Positions 51,118 through 61,025 of a stretch of DNA of 64,000 nucleotides are shown here, piece by piece. The DNA lies in assembly GCF_009601165.1 (NCBI RefSeq), contig NZ_WIRE01000001.1, positions 2,790,001 to 2,854,000 on the forward strand. The letters run 5' to 3'. Position numbers and translations under genes: made by a program. Source of the stretch: Alcanivorax sediminis (GTDB lineage Bacteria; Pseudomonadota; Gammaproteobacteria; Pseudomonadales; Alcanivoracaceae). Below the pieces are notes generated by a model that was not told the DNA's origin, searched no databases, and was given only the letters and a program-made list of their open reading frames with translations. Each line of letters opens with the position of its first letter. Within the stretch, counting starts at the first letter, position 1.

Positions 51118-52283
51118 CTGCGCTCCTTGATCAGACGACAGGCCAGTTCCCGAGCCTGTCGATCAATGTCCATAACGGCTTCCACATCCACGCACCCGGG
51201 TGCATGCTGCTTGGCCAGTGTCTGTTCCACCACCGCCGGTATGCCCATAAAGTCCAGTCTGCCGGCGAGGAAGGCGGCAACCGCTTCTTCGTTAGCGGCA
51301 TTGAGCACTGCGGTCGCGGTTCCTCCGGTTTCCATGGCATTGCGCGCAAGGGCAAGACAAGGAAACCGCGACGTATCCGGCAGCTCGAAATTCAGGCCTG
51401 CCAGCTGGGAGAAATCCAGTCTCTGCGCCCCTGATTCTACTCGTTCTGGCCATGAAAGGCCGCAGGCGATGGGGGTGCGCATATCCGGCGTCCCCATTTG
51501 GGCCAGTACTGAACCATCCCGATAAGCCACCATGGAATGCACCACACTCTGCGGGTGCACTACCACATCAATCTGGTTGGGTGAGACACCAAACAACCAG
51601 CAGGCCTCGATGAATTCCAGCCCCTTGTTCATGAGGGTTGCAGAGTCCACCGAAATCTTTGGGCCCATGTCCCAGTTGGGGTGTTTCACTGCCTGAGCCG
51701 GCGTCACCGCCTGAAGCTGTTCTGCCGTAAACTCGCGAAATGGGCCACCCGAGGCGGTCAGCAACAACCGCTCAACCCCGGCATTGACCCCTTCCTGGGG
51801 CAAGCACTGGAAAATGGCGTTGTGCTCGGAGTCCAGCGGCAACAGCGTTGCACCACTATCACGGACTGCATCCATGAACAGGGCACCGGTCACTACAAGC
51901 GCTTCCTTGTTGGCCAGTAAGACGCGCTTTGCCGCCCTCACTGCCGCCAGCGTGGGGCGCACCCCGGCAGCGCCCACAATGGCTGCCACCACGGTATCGG
52001 CCTGCTCATGGGCCGCCAGCTGGGACAACGCATCTGCTCCGGCCAACACCTCAGTGTCCGACCCTGCGTCACGCAGATGGTTCCGCAGCTTCTCCGCCGC
52101 CTGCTCATCCGTCAGAGCGGCAAAACGTGCCCCGGTTGCCAGGCACTGCTCTGCCAGGCGTTCCCAGCGAGTACTGGCTGTAAGGGCAAAAATTTCATAG
52201 CGATCCGGGTGGCGAGCAACCACGTCCAGCGTCTGCTGGCCGATACTACCTGTTGCACCCAGCACCGTAATCCGCTGTATCAC
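51111..52283 (-). CDS. dxr: 1-deoxy-D-xylulose 5-phosphate reductoisomerase
   Basis: 390 residues. NADPH-binding [13 protein letters not shown] starts the protein; [13 protein letters not shown] and [10 protein letters not shown] line the active site. It is the second MEP-pathway step; ispD and ispF lie 20 kb away in the same window. Overlaps cdsA by four bases. Confidence 0.97.
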   Translation of the reverse strand: MIQRITVLGATGSIGQQTLDVVARHPDRYEIFALTASTRWERLAEQCLATGARFAALTDEQAAEKLRNHLRDAGSDTEVLAGADALSQLAAHEQADTVVAAIVGAAGVRPTLAAVRAAKRVLLANKEALVVTGALFMDAVRDSGATLLPLDSEHNAIFQCLPQEGVNAGVERLLLTASGGPFREFTAEQLQAVTPAQAVKHPNWDMGPKISVDSATLMNKGLEFIEACWLFGVSPNQIDVVVHPQSVVHSMVAYRDGSVLAQMGTPDMRTPIACGLSWPERVESGAQRLDFSQLAGLNFELPDTSRFPCLALARNAMETGGTATAVLNAANEEAVAAFLAGRLDFMGIPAVVEQTLAKQHAPGCVDVEAVMDIDRQARELACRLIKERRC

Positions 52284-53104
52284 AGGCTGCCCCCCGGCAG
52301 ACCGAACCAGTTGAACCCGGCCAAGGCGATAGGCATGGCAGCAGTGACGCTGTCGATACGGTCCAGCATGCCTCCATGGCCAGGCAGAATCGTGCCACTG
52401 TCCTTGAACCCACGCTGACGTTTGACCATGCTCTCGAACAAGTCACCCAGCGCCGATGCCAGTACGGTCATCAACGCGACCAGCATCAGCGGCATCAGCG
52501 ACGCCTGCAGTACACCGCTGGCATAGACCCCGCCAACCACAACAAGCGCGAGCAATACACCGCCGATCAATCCCTCAATGGTTTTACCCGGGCTCACTAG
52601 CGGCGCCAGTTTATGCTTGCCAAGGGCCCGCCCGGCAAAATAAGCGCCGGTATCTGCAGCCCATACCCACAAAAGGATAAACAGTAATGCGAAAGGGCCC
52701 GCCAGACCCAGCGCACCCTGATCCTGAAGTTGCACCACGGCGGCCCAGGAAGGCACCAGTAGTAACAGCCCCACTACAGCCATCAGGCCAGTGCGATACC
52801 AGATTGCCGCATTGCCGGGGTAACCCACCACCAATACCAGCGCCAGCAGCCACCATGCCGGGATTGCGTTAAGCAGCCAGGCCGGCTGAAAGAACTCAGC
52901 CAACACCATGACGCCCGCCAGTACTGCGGTCCAGAGTATCCGAACGACCTGGGACACCTTGCCCATCATGGCCGCCCATTCCCACCCAGCCAGCACGAAA
53001 AAGATTCCGGCCACCACCGCAAAGGGGATGCGCTCAAGACCAAATACTGCCCCAAGGACGATCGGCAGCAGCACCAGCGCGGTGATCACCCGCAGTTTAA
53101 GCAT
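52280..53104 (-). CDS. cdsA: Phosphatidate cytidylyltransferase
   Basis: 274 residues, about eight membrane helices, ending in the CdsA signature [18 protein letters not shown] then MLDRIDS. It makes CDP-diacylglycerol from phosphatidic acid and CTP for phospholipid synthesis. It follows uppS after 2 bases. Confidence 0.96.
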   Translation of the reverse strand: MLKLRVITALVLLPIVLGAVFGLERIPFAVVAGIFFVLAGWEWAAMMGKVSQVVRILWTAVLAGVMVLAEFFQPAWLLNAIPAWWLLALVLVVGYPGNAAIWYRTGLMAVVGLLLLVPSWAAVVQLQDQGALGLAGPFALLFILLWVWAADTGAYFAGRALGKHKLAPLVSPGKTIEGLIGGVLLALVVVGGVYASGVLQASLMPLMLVALMTVLASALGDLFESMVKRQRGFKDSGTILPGHGGMLDRIDSVTAAMPIALAGFNWFGLPGGSL

Positions 53105-53106
53105 TG

Positions 53107-53886
53107 TTATTCTCCTTTCAGGCTGGCCACTTCCTCTCCGGAACGGCCAAATCGGCGCTGACGGCCGGCATAATCCTGCAGCGCGTCATCAAAAGCTTCG
53201 GCACCAAAGTCGGGCCACAACAACGGGGAAAAACAGAATTCACTGTAGGCCAGCTGCCAAAGCAGAAAGTTACTGATCCTCTGGTCACCACCAGTACGAA
53301 TCAACAGATCGGGCAAGGGAAGATCTGCCATGGCGATATGCGGAGCTAGCGACTCGGCGCTCACCTGGTCCGGCCGCAATTCACCGGCAGCCACCTGTTC
53401 CGCAAGCCGTCGGGCCGCATTGGCAATATCCCACTGACCACCATAGTTGACGGCAATCACCACCGTCATCCGGCTGTTGTTGGCCGTCAGCGCTTCCGCT
53501 TCTGTCATGCCAGCCTGGAGCTCATCGGAAAAAGCAGAGCGATCACCAATAAAACGGATGCTGACACCCTTGCTGTGCAGCTCCTCTACCCTGCCCCCTA
53601 ATGCCTTGAGAAACAGCGCCATCAGGTGGGCCACTTCTTCCGGCGGGCGACGCCAGTTTTCGGAACTGAACGCAAACAGGGTCAGCACTTCGACGCCACG
53701 GGTTGCGGCTTGGCGAATGATGGTCTGCACCGCCTGTTCGCCAGCCCGATGCCCCTCTTCGCCAGGCAAGCCACGCTTGCGCGCCCAGCGATTGTTACCA
53801 TCCATAATGATGGCCACATGACGGGGGAGCTCCCCCTGATGAGAGTCGATATCCGGCGCGCTGGAGCGAGGCTGGTCACTGGACAT
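53107..53886 (-). CDS. uppS: Undecaprenyl diphosphate synthase
   Basis: 259 residues from the ATG at 53886. The active-site motif IIMDGNNRWARKRG has Asp29. It elongates farnesyl diphosphate to the C55 carrier needed for peptidoglycan and LPS; a putative C55-P translocase (popT) lies elsewhere in this window. The in-frame start 12 codons upstream lacks a good ribosome site. Confidence 0.96.
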   Translation of the reverse strand: MSSDQPRSSAPDIDSHQGELPRHVAIIMDGNNRWARKRGLPGEEGHRAGEQAVQTIIRQAATRGVEVLTLFAFSSENWRRPPEEVAHLMALFLKALGGRVEELHSKGVSIRFIGDRSAFSDELQAGMTEAEALTANNSRMTVVIAVNYGGQWDIANAARRLAEQVAAGELRPDQVSAESLAPHIAMADLPLPDLLIRTGGDQRISNFLLWQLAYSEFCFSPLLWPDFGAEAFDDALQDYAGRQRRFGRSGEEVASLKGE

Positions 53887-53957
53887 AAAACTTCCGCCAA
53901 TAACAAAAGCGGGCTGGTTCACAGCCCGCCAAATCGAATTTGAAACTGAAAACCGGA

Positions 53958-54515
53958 TCAGACGGTCATCAGCTCCTCTTCCTTTTCTTTAAGAACCTTG
54001 TCCACTTCAGCCACCATCTTGTCGGTGAGCTGCTGGATCAGTTCTTCGCCACGACGGGATTCGTCCTCGGAGATTTCCTTTTCCTTGAGGAGCTCTTTCA
54101 GGTCGCCGTTGGCATCACGGCGGATGCTGCGGATGGAAACCCGCGCCTGCTCGGCCTCGCCACGCACTACCTTCACCAGATCACGACGGGTTTCTTCCGT
54201 CAGCGGCGGCAAAGGAAGACGAATCAAGGTGCCTGACGTGGACGGATTGAGGCCAAGGTCCGACGTCATGATAGCTCTTTCGATCTGCGGGATCAGGGAC
54301 TTGTCGAACGGGGAGATGGTCAGCGTGCGACCTTCTTCTACAGAAATGTTACCCAGCTGCTTGAGAGGGGTTTCTGAGCCGTAGTAATCCACAGTCACAT
54401 TATCAAGCAGACTGGGGTGGGCCCGGCCAGTACGGACGCGCTTCATGGCTGTATCCAGCGCGGCCAGGCTCTTTTTCATGCGGGATTCCGCATCGTCACG
54501 AATTTCGTCAATCAC
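53958..54515 (-). CDS. frr: Ribosome recycling factor
   Basis: 185 residues, the usual size. The three-helix bundle and the conserved [25 protein letters not shown] start and RKDLVK-like C-terminal helix are visible. It splits post-termination ribosomes with EF-G. Located 31 bases after pyrH. Confidence 0.97.
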   Translation of the reverse strand: MIDEIRDDAESRMKKSLAALDTAMKRVRTGRAHPSLLDNVTVDYYGSETPLKQLGNISVEEGRTLTISPFDKSLIPQIERAIMTSDLGLNPSTSGTLIRLPLPPLTEETRRDLVKVVRGEAEQARVSIRSIRRDANGDLKELLKEKEISEDESRRGEELIQQLTDKMVAEVDKVLKEKEEELMTV

Positions 54516-54546
54516 CGGTATTTCCTCACCATCACTTCAGGTGCGC

Positions 54547-55284
54547 TTATTGCGCAGCCTCTACAAGGGTGCCTTCTTTGCCGCCCAACATCAGGTTGAG
54601 CAGCGCACCCTTCTTGTTCATGTCAAATACACGCAGGGGCATATTGTGGTCACGAACCAGACAGATTGCTGTCAGATCCATTACGCCCAGTTTTTTATCC
54701 AGCACTTCGTCATAGGTCAAGGTGTCGTACTTGACCGCATCCGGATTCTTTTCCGGATCGTCATTGTACACGCCGTCGACCTTGGTCGCCTTCAACACCA
54801 CGTCGGCACTGATCTCAATACCACGCAGGCAGGCTGCGGAGTCGGTAGTAAAGAACGGGTTACCGGTACCCGCACAGAAGATCACAACCTCACCGTTCTT
54901 GAGATGACGATTGGCATTACGATGGTCGTAATGCTCGACCACGCCACTCATGGGAATCGCAGACATCAAACGGGTACGAATATTGGAACGCTCCAGCGCA
55001 TCACGCAGGGCAAGGCCATTCATGACCGTCGCCAGCATTCCCATGTGGTCACCGGCAACACGGTCCAGGCCCGCACTTTGCAAGGCCGCGCCACGGAACA
55101 GGTTACCGCCGCCAACCACCAAACCAACCTGCACACCAATACCGACCAGCTGACCAATTTCCAGGGAAATTGCGTCCAGCACTTTGGGGTCAATACCAAA
55201 TCCTTCGTCACCCGCCAACGCTTCACCGCTCAACTTCAGCAAAATACGGTTATAGCGCGGCGAGCGCTCCTTGTTCGTCGGCAT
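54547..55284 (-). CDS. pyrH: Uridylate kinase
   Basis: About 245 residues, amino-acid-kinase fold. It starts [22 protein letters not shown] and has the [13 protein letters not shown] motif. It phosphorylates UMP to UDP and is hexameric. Two starts are possible, 55284 and 55305, each with a reasonable ribosome site; 55284 matches family length better. It has its own promoter candidate after the tsf terminator. Confidence 0.96.
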   Translation of the reverse strand: MPTNKERSPRYNRILLKLSGEALAGDEGFGIDPKVLDAISLEIGQLVGIGVQVGLVVGGGNLFRGAALQSAGLDRVAGDHMGMLATVMNGLALRDALERSNIRTRLMSAIPMSGVVEHYDHRNANRHLKNGEVVIFCAGTGNPFFTTDSAACLRGIEISADVVLKATKVDGVYNDDPEKNPDAVKYDTLTYDEVLDKKLGVMDLTAICLVRDHNMPLRVFDMNKKGALLNLMLGGKEGTLVEAAQ

Positions 55285-55368
55285 GTCCAAGTCTCCGCCA
55301 CTCATGAATACCCGCCATTATTCAATTGGTTGCCGTTTCCGGCCCGCACATCCAGCCGGGGCATGTTC

Positions 55369-55396
55369 ACAGTACCGCCAAGCACGATGGTTGCAA
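55369..55396 (-). promoter_or_regulatory. Probable pyrH promoter
   Basis: Minus strand: TTGCAA (55396-55391), 16-base spacer, TACTGT (55374-55369), about 85 bases before the pyrH start and directly after the tsf terminator. Confidence 0.4.
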
Positions 55397-55438
55397 GCAC
55401 TTTCCTCGTTTCGCCTTCCAGCACCCAGCCGGCAGGCG

Positions 55439-55473
55439 AAAAAAACGCCCTGCTGGCAGGCCAGCAAGGCGTC
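55439..55473 (-). terminator. Terminator after tsf
   Basis: Minus strand: ACGCC-TTGCTGG pairs with CCAGCAG-GGCGT around a CCTG loop, followed by T7, about 25 bases beyond the tsf stop. It separates rpsB-tsf from pyrH. Confidence 0.85.
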
Positions 55474-55495
55474 ATTTTCTCATCGACAGGCAGCC

Positions 55496-56374
55496 TTAGC
55501 CTTTAGCCGCAGCTTGAACCTCAGCAGCGAAGTCGACTTCTTCTTTCTCAATACCTTCACCAACGACCAGACGCTCGAAAGCAACGATCTCGGCGCCGGC
55601 AGCCTTAACCAGGGCACCGACAGTGGTATTGGGATCCTTCACGAAGGGCTGATCCAGCAGGCTCACTTCCTTCAGGAACTTGTTGATACGACCGCCGAGC
55701 ATTTTCTCAACGATCTCAGCCGGCTTGCCTTCCATATCAGGCTGGGCACGGATGATTTCTTTCTCTTTTTCCAGCACATCAACCGGAACCTGGTCACCGC
55801 TAACCACCATCGGGTTAACAGCAGCCACGTGCATGGCCACGTCTTTGCCCAGCTCGGCATCGCCACCCTTGAGGGCAACCAGTACACCGATCTTGGCGCC
55901 GTGAACGTAGGCACCGATGGCGCCTTCTGCGTCCAGCTTGGCAGCACGACGGATCTGGATGTTCTCACCGATCTTCTGAATCAGCGCCTGACGGGCTTCT
56001 TCAACGGTAGAACCGTCTTCCAGCTTCAGCTCTGCAATTTTGGCAGCATCGGTTTCACCGGCAGCCAGGGCAGCAGCAGCAACCTTGTTGGCAAAGCCCA
56101 GGAAGTTGTCGTCACGGGCAACGAAGTCGGTCTCGGAGTTGATTTCAACCATGACGGCAACAGTGTTGTCGGCATTGGTTGCAATCACTGCGGCGCCTTC
56201 AGCAGCGGTACGGCCGGCTTTCTTGGCCGCTTTGGCCTGACCGGATTTACGCATGTCATCGATGGCACGCTCGATATCACCTTCAGCTTCTACCAGCGCC
56301 TTCTTGCATTCCATCATGCCAAGACCGGTACGCTCGCGAAGCTCTTTAACCATTGCAGCAGTTACAGCAGCCAT
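55496..56374 (-). CDS. tsf: Elongation factor Ts
   Basis: 292 residues. The UBA-like N-terminus and conserved [13 protein letters not shown] and [17 protein letters not shown] motifs identify it as EF-Ts. It exchanges GDP for GTP on EF-Tu. It follows rpsB, with which it forms one transcription unit ended at 55439. Confidence 0.98.
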   Translation of the reverse strand: MAAVTAAMVKELRERTGLGMMECKKALVEAEGDIERAIDDMRKSGQAKAAKKAGRTAAEGAAVIATNADNTVAVMVEINSETDFVARDDNFLGFANKVAAAALAAGETDAAKIAELKLEDGSTVEEARQALIQKIGENIQIRRAAKLDAEGAIGAYVHGAKIGVLVALKGGDAELGKDVAMHVAAVNPMVVSGDQVPVDVLEKEKEIIRAQPDMEGKPAEIVEKMLGGRINKFLKEVSLLDQPFVKDPNTTVGALVKAAGAEIVAFERLVVGEGIEKEEVDFAAEVQAAAKG

Positions 56375-56436
56375 GATTATCCTCTCAAAACGGTTGGTTT
56401 CGGTAAGACGGGCAGGCTCTCACCTGCCCGAAACGA

Positions 56437-57195
56437 TCAGCCTTCGGCGCTTTCGCCTTCAGCTTCGCCTTCTACCTCGACGAATTCACTTTCACCACCG
56501 GTCTGGTTCTGGGCGTACTGCTTGCCTTCCAGGATGGTGTCGGCTGCCGCTTTCACGTACAGCTGGATAGCGCGGATCGCGTCATCGTTACCCGGGATAA
56601 CGTAATCAACGCCATCAGGGTTAGAGTTGGTATCCACTACCGCTACCACCGGAATACCCAGCTTGCGGGCTTCCTGCAGAGCGATATCTTCGTGGTCAAC
56701 GTCGATCACGAACAAGGCATCAGGCAGGCCGCCCATGTCCTTGATACCGCCGATGGAGCGCTCAAGCTTCTCCATCTCACGCTTGCGCATCAGCGCTTCT
56801 TTCTTGGTCAGCTTGTCGAAAGTACCGTCCAGTGACTGGGCTTCCAGATCACGGAAACGCTTGATGGACTGACGGATAGTCTTCCAGTTGGTGAGCATAC
56901 CGCCCAACCAACGGTGATCAACGTAGGGCATGCCCGCACGCATGGCTTCATCACGAACAGCCTTCTGAGCGGCGCGCTTGGTGCCTACGAACAGAATCTT
57001 GTTGTTGCTGGCAGCCAGCTTGTTCAGGAACGCCATCGCGTCGTTGAACAGAGGCAGGGTCTTTTCCAGATTGATGATGTGAATCTTGTTACGGGCGCCA
57101 AAGATGTAAGTATTCATCTTCGGGTTCCAGTAACGGGTCTGGTGGCCGAAGTGCACACCGGCCTTCAGCATATCGCGCATAGTTACGCTGGACAT
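56437..57195 (-). CDS. rpsB: 30S ribosomal protein S2
   Basis: 252 residues from the ATG at 57195 ([20 protein letters not shown]). The S2 fold motifs [13 protein letters not shown] and [13 protein letters not shown] are clear, and an acidic tail follows. The open frame reaches 67 codons upstream, but this is untranslated leader. Its leader and promoter lie at 57196-57410. Confidence 0.98.
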   Translation of the reverse strand: MSSVTMRDMLKAGVHFGHQTRYWNPKMNTYIFGARNKIHIINLEKTLPLFNDAMAFLNKLAASNNKILFVGTKRAAQKAVRDEAMRAGMPYVDHRWLGGMLTNWKTIRQSIKRFRDLEAQSLDGTFDKLTKKEALMRKREMEKLERSIGGIKDMGGLPDALFVIDVDHEDIALQEARKLGIPVVAVVDTNSNPDGVDYVIPGNDDAIRAIQLYVKAAADTILEGKQYAQNQTGGESEFVEVEGEAEGESAEG

Positions 57196-57375
57196 TGGTT
57201 TTTCTCCACTTTGGGTTAGGCCTCCACGCCCCCGCATAAGCCCAACCCGTACCACCTTAATATAAGGAGTAAAGGCACCCAGGGTTATGTGACGGGGCAT
57301 GTGTGATTTCCTTCCCCTGCTTCGACGGTTACAATGCAGCACCATTGCCACAGAGCAGACCGAGAGCGGGAAAGC
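57196..57375 (-). promoter_or_regulatory. rpsB leader, candidate S2 autoregulatory region
   Basis: A leader of about 180 bases lies between the predicted start of transcription and the rpsB start codon. In enterobacteria the rpsB leader binds S2 and represses rpsB-tsf. The length and position here fit, but I could not confirm the conserved fold by eye. It contains a GGGTTGGGC/GCCTAACCC-like inverted segment (57213-57247). Confidence 0.35.
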
Positions 57376-57381
57376 GCGCGC

Positions 57382-57410
57382 TTTATACCACAGCACCCCG
57401 TCACAGGCAA
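57382..57410 (-). promoter_or_regulatory. Sigma70 promoter of rpsB
   Basis: Minus strand: TTGCCT (57410-57405), 17-base spacer, TATAAA (57387-57382), followed by a GC-rich discriminator GCGCGCGC as in stringently controlled ribosomal promoters. Confidence 0.75.
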
Positions 57411-57425
57411 CGAAAAGCTGCCTTT

Positions 57426-57454
57426 TTTACTGTTCTGAATTGGCTCAATAAATA
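57426..57454 (+). promoter_or_regulatory. Probable map promoter
   Basis: TTTACT (57426-57431), 17-base spacer, TAAATA (57449-57454), 38 bases before the map start, divergent from the rpsB promoter. Confidence 0.45.
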
Positions 57455-57492
57455 GCCAACTCACTGAAATCGCAGGAGTTTCCTCGAATCCC

Positions 57493-58269
57493 ATGAATGC
57501 CGTCATCAAAACCCCCGAGCAGATCGCCAAAATGCGTGAGGCTGGCAAGCTTGCCGCCGAAGTCCTTGAAATGATCGGCGAACATGTCAAACCCGGGGTC
57601 ACTACCGAGGAGCTCGACCGCATCTGTCACGACCATATCGTCAACCGGCAGCATGCCATTCCGGCCTGTCTGGGCTACCGGGGTTTCCCCAAGTCCATTT
57701 GTACCTCGGTAAACCACGTTGTCTGTCATGGCATTCCGTCTGACAACAAGGCACTGAAAAAAGGCGACATCGTCAATATCGACGTCACCGTGATCAAGGA
57801 TGGATGGCACGGAGACACCTCCAAGATGTTCTTCGTGGGCGAGCCCTCGGTTCTGGCCAAGCGCCTCGTGGAAACCACCCGTGAGTGCATGATGGCCGGT
57901 ATCAAGATGGTCAAGCCAGGCGTGCGCCTGGGTGATATTGGCCACCGCATCCAGAAATTGGCGGAGGGCGAGCGTTTTTCAGTGGTTCGTGAATACTGTG
58001 GCCACGGCATCGGCGAAGGCTTCCATGAAGAGCCTCAGGTTCTGCATTACGGCAAACCGGGCACGGGCCTTGAGCTGAAAGAAGGCATGGTGTTCACCAT
58101 TGAGCCAATGATCAATGCCGGCAAGGCAGCCAACAAGCTGCTGCCCGATGGCTGGACGGTAGTCACCAAGGATCGCAAGCTGTCCGCCCAGTGGGAGCAC
58201 ACTATTGCCGTTACCGCAGATGGCTATGAAGTGCTTACCGCGCGCAGCGAAGAAACCGACCTGTACTGA
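57493..58269 (+). CDS. map: Methionine aminopeptidase type I
   Basis: 258 residues, pita-bread metallopeptidase. The metal ligands lie in NIDVTVIKDGWHGDTSK (two Asp), GHGIG (His), and FTIEPMIN and WEHT (two Glu). It removes the N-terminal Met from nascent chains. It is divergent from rpsB, as usual. The AGGAG is rather far (14 bases) from the ATG. Confidence 0.97.
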   Translation: MNAVIKTPEQIAKMREAGKLAAEVLEMIGEHVKPGVTTEELDRICHDHIVNRQHAIPACLGYRGFPKSICTSVNHVVCHGIPSDNKALKKGDIVNIDVTVIKDGWHGDTSKMFFVGEPSVLAKRLVETTRECMMAGIKMVKPGVRLGDIGHRIQKLAEGERFSVVREYCGHGIGEGFHEEPQVLHYGKPGTGLELKEGMVFTIEPMINAGKAANKLLPDGWTVVTKDRKLSAQWEHTIAVTADGYEVLTARSEETDLY

Positions 58270-58349
58270 TACATTCTGCCGATGACTGGCGCGCGTCCTG
58301 CATGATGAACGGGCCCGCTGGTCATCAGCCTCACCATCACAGGATCCTA

Positions 58350-61022
58350 ATGCAGCTCACCCCCGCGCTTACCCAGCAAGCCCTCCTCGATGCAATGCAG
58401 GAGAGCCCCCAGCCTGGACAGTACGCCCGCCAGTACCTCGAACAGGGACAAGAACGCCTGAACCAGGTATTTGAAACGGCTGACATCACCGACCTTGTCA
58501 ATGCCCGAGCACAGCTGGTAGACCAAGTGATGGTCGCGGCCTGGTCCTTGTTTGGCCTTGCCGACCAGGCAGACTGTGCCTTGGTCGCTGTTGGGGGCTA
58601 CGGTCGTGGCGAGCTGCACCCCTGCTCCGATGTGGATCTGCTGGTGTTGCTGTCTAACGATCCGCAACAGGCGGTCTACGATAGGCTGGAGCGCTTTGTG
58701 ACCTTTCTCTGGGATATCGGGCTGGAGATTGGGCATGCGGTACGCACACTGGATGAGTGCGTCAACCTCGCCAGTGAAGACATCACCGTTGCCACCAACA
58801 TCATGGAAGCACGGACCCTGGCCGGTGACGATGCCCTGCGTATTCGCCTGGAAGAGAGAACCGGCCCGGAGCACATGTGGAATTCCGCCCAGTTCTTCGC
58901 CGCCAAATGGGAAGAACAGGTCGGCCGCCACAAACGCTTCAATGATACTGAATACAATCTTGAACCCGATCTCAAAAATGCTCCCGGCGGGCTTCGTGAC
59001 GTTCAGATGATTGCCTGGGTTGCCAAGCGTCATTTCAATGCCGACAGCCTGGAAGCGCTGGTCGATGCAGGATTCCTGACCAAGGAAGAGTACTCGGTGC
59101 TCCGCAAGTGTCTGGACTACCTGTGGGAAGTGCGCTGGCAGTTGCATACGCTCACCGGCCGGAATGAAAACCGCCTGCTGTTTGATCACCAGCGCCAACT
59201 GGCTGCCCGCCTGGGTCACGAGGACTCCAGCGCCAACCTGGCGGTGGAAGTGTTCATGAAGGGCTTCTACCGGGTGGCGCTGGCGCTGTCCGTACTGAAC
59301 GAGATGTTGCTGCAGCTATTTGACGAAGCCATTTTGCGCAGCGATGAGCCTGAACAGGTCCGTCCCTTGAACAGGCGCTTCCAGGCACGCAATGAATACC
59401 TGGAAATCACTCACCCCGATGTGTTCAGCCAGCACCCCTCTGCCCTGCTGGAAACCTTTGTGCTGATGGCCCAGAACCCTGACCTCAAGGGGATTCGCGC
59501 CACCACCATCCGGGCACTGATTTACAACCGTCGACAAATTGATGATGCCTTCCGGGCCAACCCGGAAAACACCGCCCTGTTCATGCAGTTGCTGCGCAGC
59601 CCCAATGCCCTTTTTACCCAGCTGCGACGCATGAAGCGGTATAGCATTCTTGGCCGTTACCTGCCGGAATTCGGTGCCATCATCGGTATGATGCAGTACG
59701 ACCTGTTCCACATTTACACCGTGGATGCGCACACCCTGCTGGTCATCAAGCATATGCGCAGGCTGCGCTATGAGGACATGCGCGATGAATACCCTCTGGC
59801 CACTGAAGTTTTTTACCGACTACCAAAGCCAGAGCTGCTCTACACCGCCGGTCTGTACCACGATATCGCCAAAGGCCGTGGCGGTGACCACTCTGCTCTC
59901 GGTGAAGTGGATGCGCTGGATTTCTGTCAGCGACATGGCCTCAGTGCCTGGGATGGCAAGCTGGTGGCCTGGCTGGTGAAAAACCATCTGGTGATGAGTG
60001 TGACAGCCCAGCGCAAGGATATTTCTGACCCGGACGTGGTCTACGAGTTTGCCCGCAAGGTAGGCGACCTGGTGCACCTGGATTATCTCTATGTGCTTAC
60101 CGTGGCCGATATCAATGCCACCAACCCAACCCTGTGGAACTCCTGGCGAGCCTCCCTGCTGCGCCAGCTGTATACCGAAACCAAGCGCGCCCTGCGTCGC
60201 GGCCTTAACAATCCGATGGACAAGCAGGACTGGATCGACGAAACCCGTGAAACGGCCCTCAAGCTGCTGACGGGTCAGGATCACAATGCAGCTGAAGTCG
60301 AGGCGCTGTGGGCCAACATTGGCGATGAATATTTTCTGCGCGAGACTCCCCGGGATATCGCCTGGCACACCGAAGCCATGCTCGATCGGGAAAATCCCAA
60401 CGATCCGCTGGTACTGATTGGCGAGACCAGCCAAACCTCCATTGCCGGTGGGTCGCAGATCTTTATTTATACTCCCGACACCCGCAACCTGTTCAGCGCC
60501 ACCGTGAATGCGCTGGACACCCTGGGCCTCACCATCATGGACGCGCGCATTATCACCAGCGTGGATGGCTTCAGTCTCGATACCTATATCGTGCTGGACG
60601 AACAAGGCACTCCTATCGGTGATGACTGGGCGCGCATTGAGCAAATTCGCAAGACCCTGACCGAAACCCTGAAACACCCGGAACGCTTTGCCAGCACCGT
60701 GAGCCGCCGCATGCCGCGTCGCAACAAGCATTTCGATGTGCCAACCCAGGTAGTGATCAGCAATGACATCGTCAACGATCGCACCGCCGTTGATATACAG
60801 ACCCTGGACCGTCCCGGGCTGTTGGCCCACATCGGTCGTATCTTCATGCGCTTTGAGCTGCTGGTGCAGAATGCACGCATTGCCACCCTTGGCGAACGCG
60901 CCGAGGACGTCTTCTTCATTACCGATCTCGAGGGAGAGCCGGTTTCCGATCCAGCCCTGTGCCAGGAACTCCAGGAAACCCTCACCCGCGAGCTCGACGA
61001 CAAGAACAACGGAAATCAGTAA
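58350..61022 (+). CDS. glnD: Bifunctional uridylyltransferase/uridylyl-removing enzyme GlnD
   Basis: 890 residues from the ATG at 58350, which has AGGA before it; an in-frame start 16 codons earlier is less likely. The nucleotidyltransferase motif is GGYGRGEL (82-89) with DVD (94-96), the HD hydrolase site His504-Asp505, and two C-terminal ACT domains bind glutamine. It modifies PII proteins in response to nitrogen status. It starts about 80 bases after map and ends 3 bases before dapC. Confidence 0.97.
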   Translation: MQLTPALTQQALLDAMQESPQPGQYARQYLEQGQERLNQVFETADITDLVNARAQLVDQVMVAAWSLFGLADQADCALVAVGGYGRGELHPCSDVDLLVLLSNDPQQAVYDRLERFVTFLWDIGLEIGHAVRTLDECVNLASEDITVATNIMEARTLAGDDALRIRLEERTGPEHMWNSAQFFAAKWEEQVGRHKRFNDTEYNLEPDLKNAPGGLRDVQMIAWVAKRHFNADSLEALVDAGFLTKEEYSVLRKCLDYLWEVRWQLHTLTGRNENRLLFDHQRQLAARLGHEDSSANLAVEVFMKGFYRVALALSVLNEMLLQLFDEAILRSDEPEQVRPLNRRFQARNEYLEITHPDVFSQHPSALLETFVLMAQNPDLKGIRATTIRALIYNRRQIDDAFRANPENTALFMQLLRSPNALFTQLRRMKRYSILGRYLPEFGAIIGMMQYDLFHIYTVDAHTLLVIKHMRRLRYEDMRDEYPLATEVFYRLPKPELLYTAGLYHDIAKGRGGDHSALGEVDALDFCQRHGLSAWDGKLVAWLVKNHLVMSVTAQRKDISDPDVVYEFARKVGDLVHLDYLYVLTVADINATNPTLWNSWRASLLRQLYTETKRALRRGLNNPMDKQDWIDETRETALKLLTGQDHNAAEVEALWANIGDEYFLRETPRDIAWHTEAMLDRENPNDPLVLIGETSQTSIAGGSQIFIYTPDTRNLFSATVNALDTLGLTIMDARIITSVDGFSLDTYIVLDEQGTPIGDDWARIEQIRKTLTETLKHPERFASTVSRRMPRRNKHFDVPTQVVISNDIVNDRTAVDIQTLDRPGLLAHIGRIFMRFELLVQNARIATLGERAEDVFFITDLEGEPVSDPALCQELQETLTRELDDKNNGNQ

Positions 61023-61025
61023 CCC

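Noticed and set aside
50365..51525. 386-codon open frame on the plus strand
   Set aside because: Antisense across rseP and dxr, both intact and recognised.
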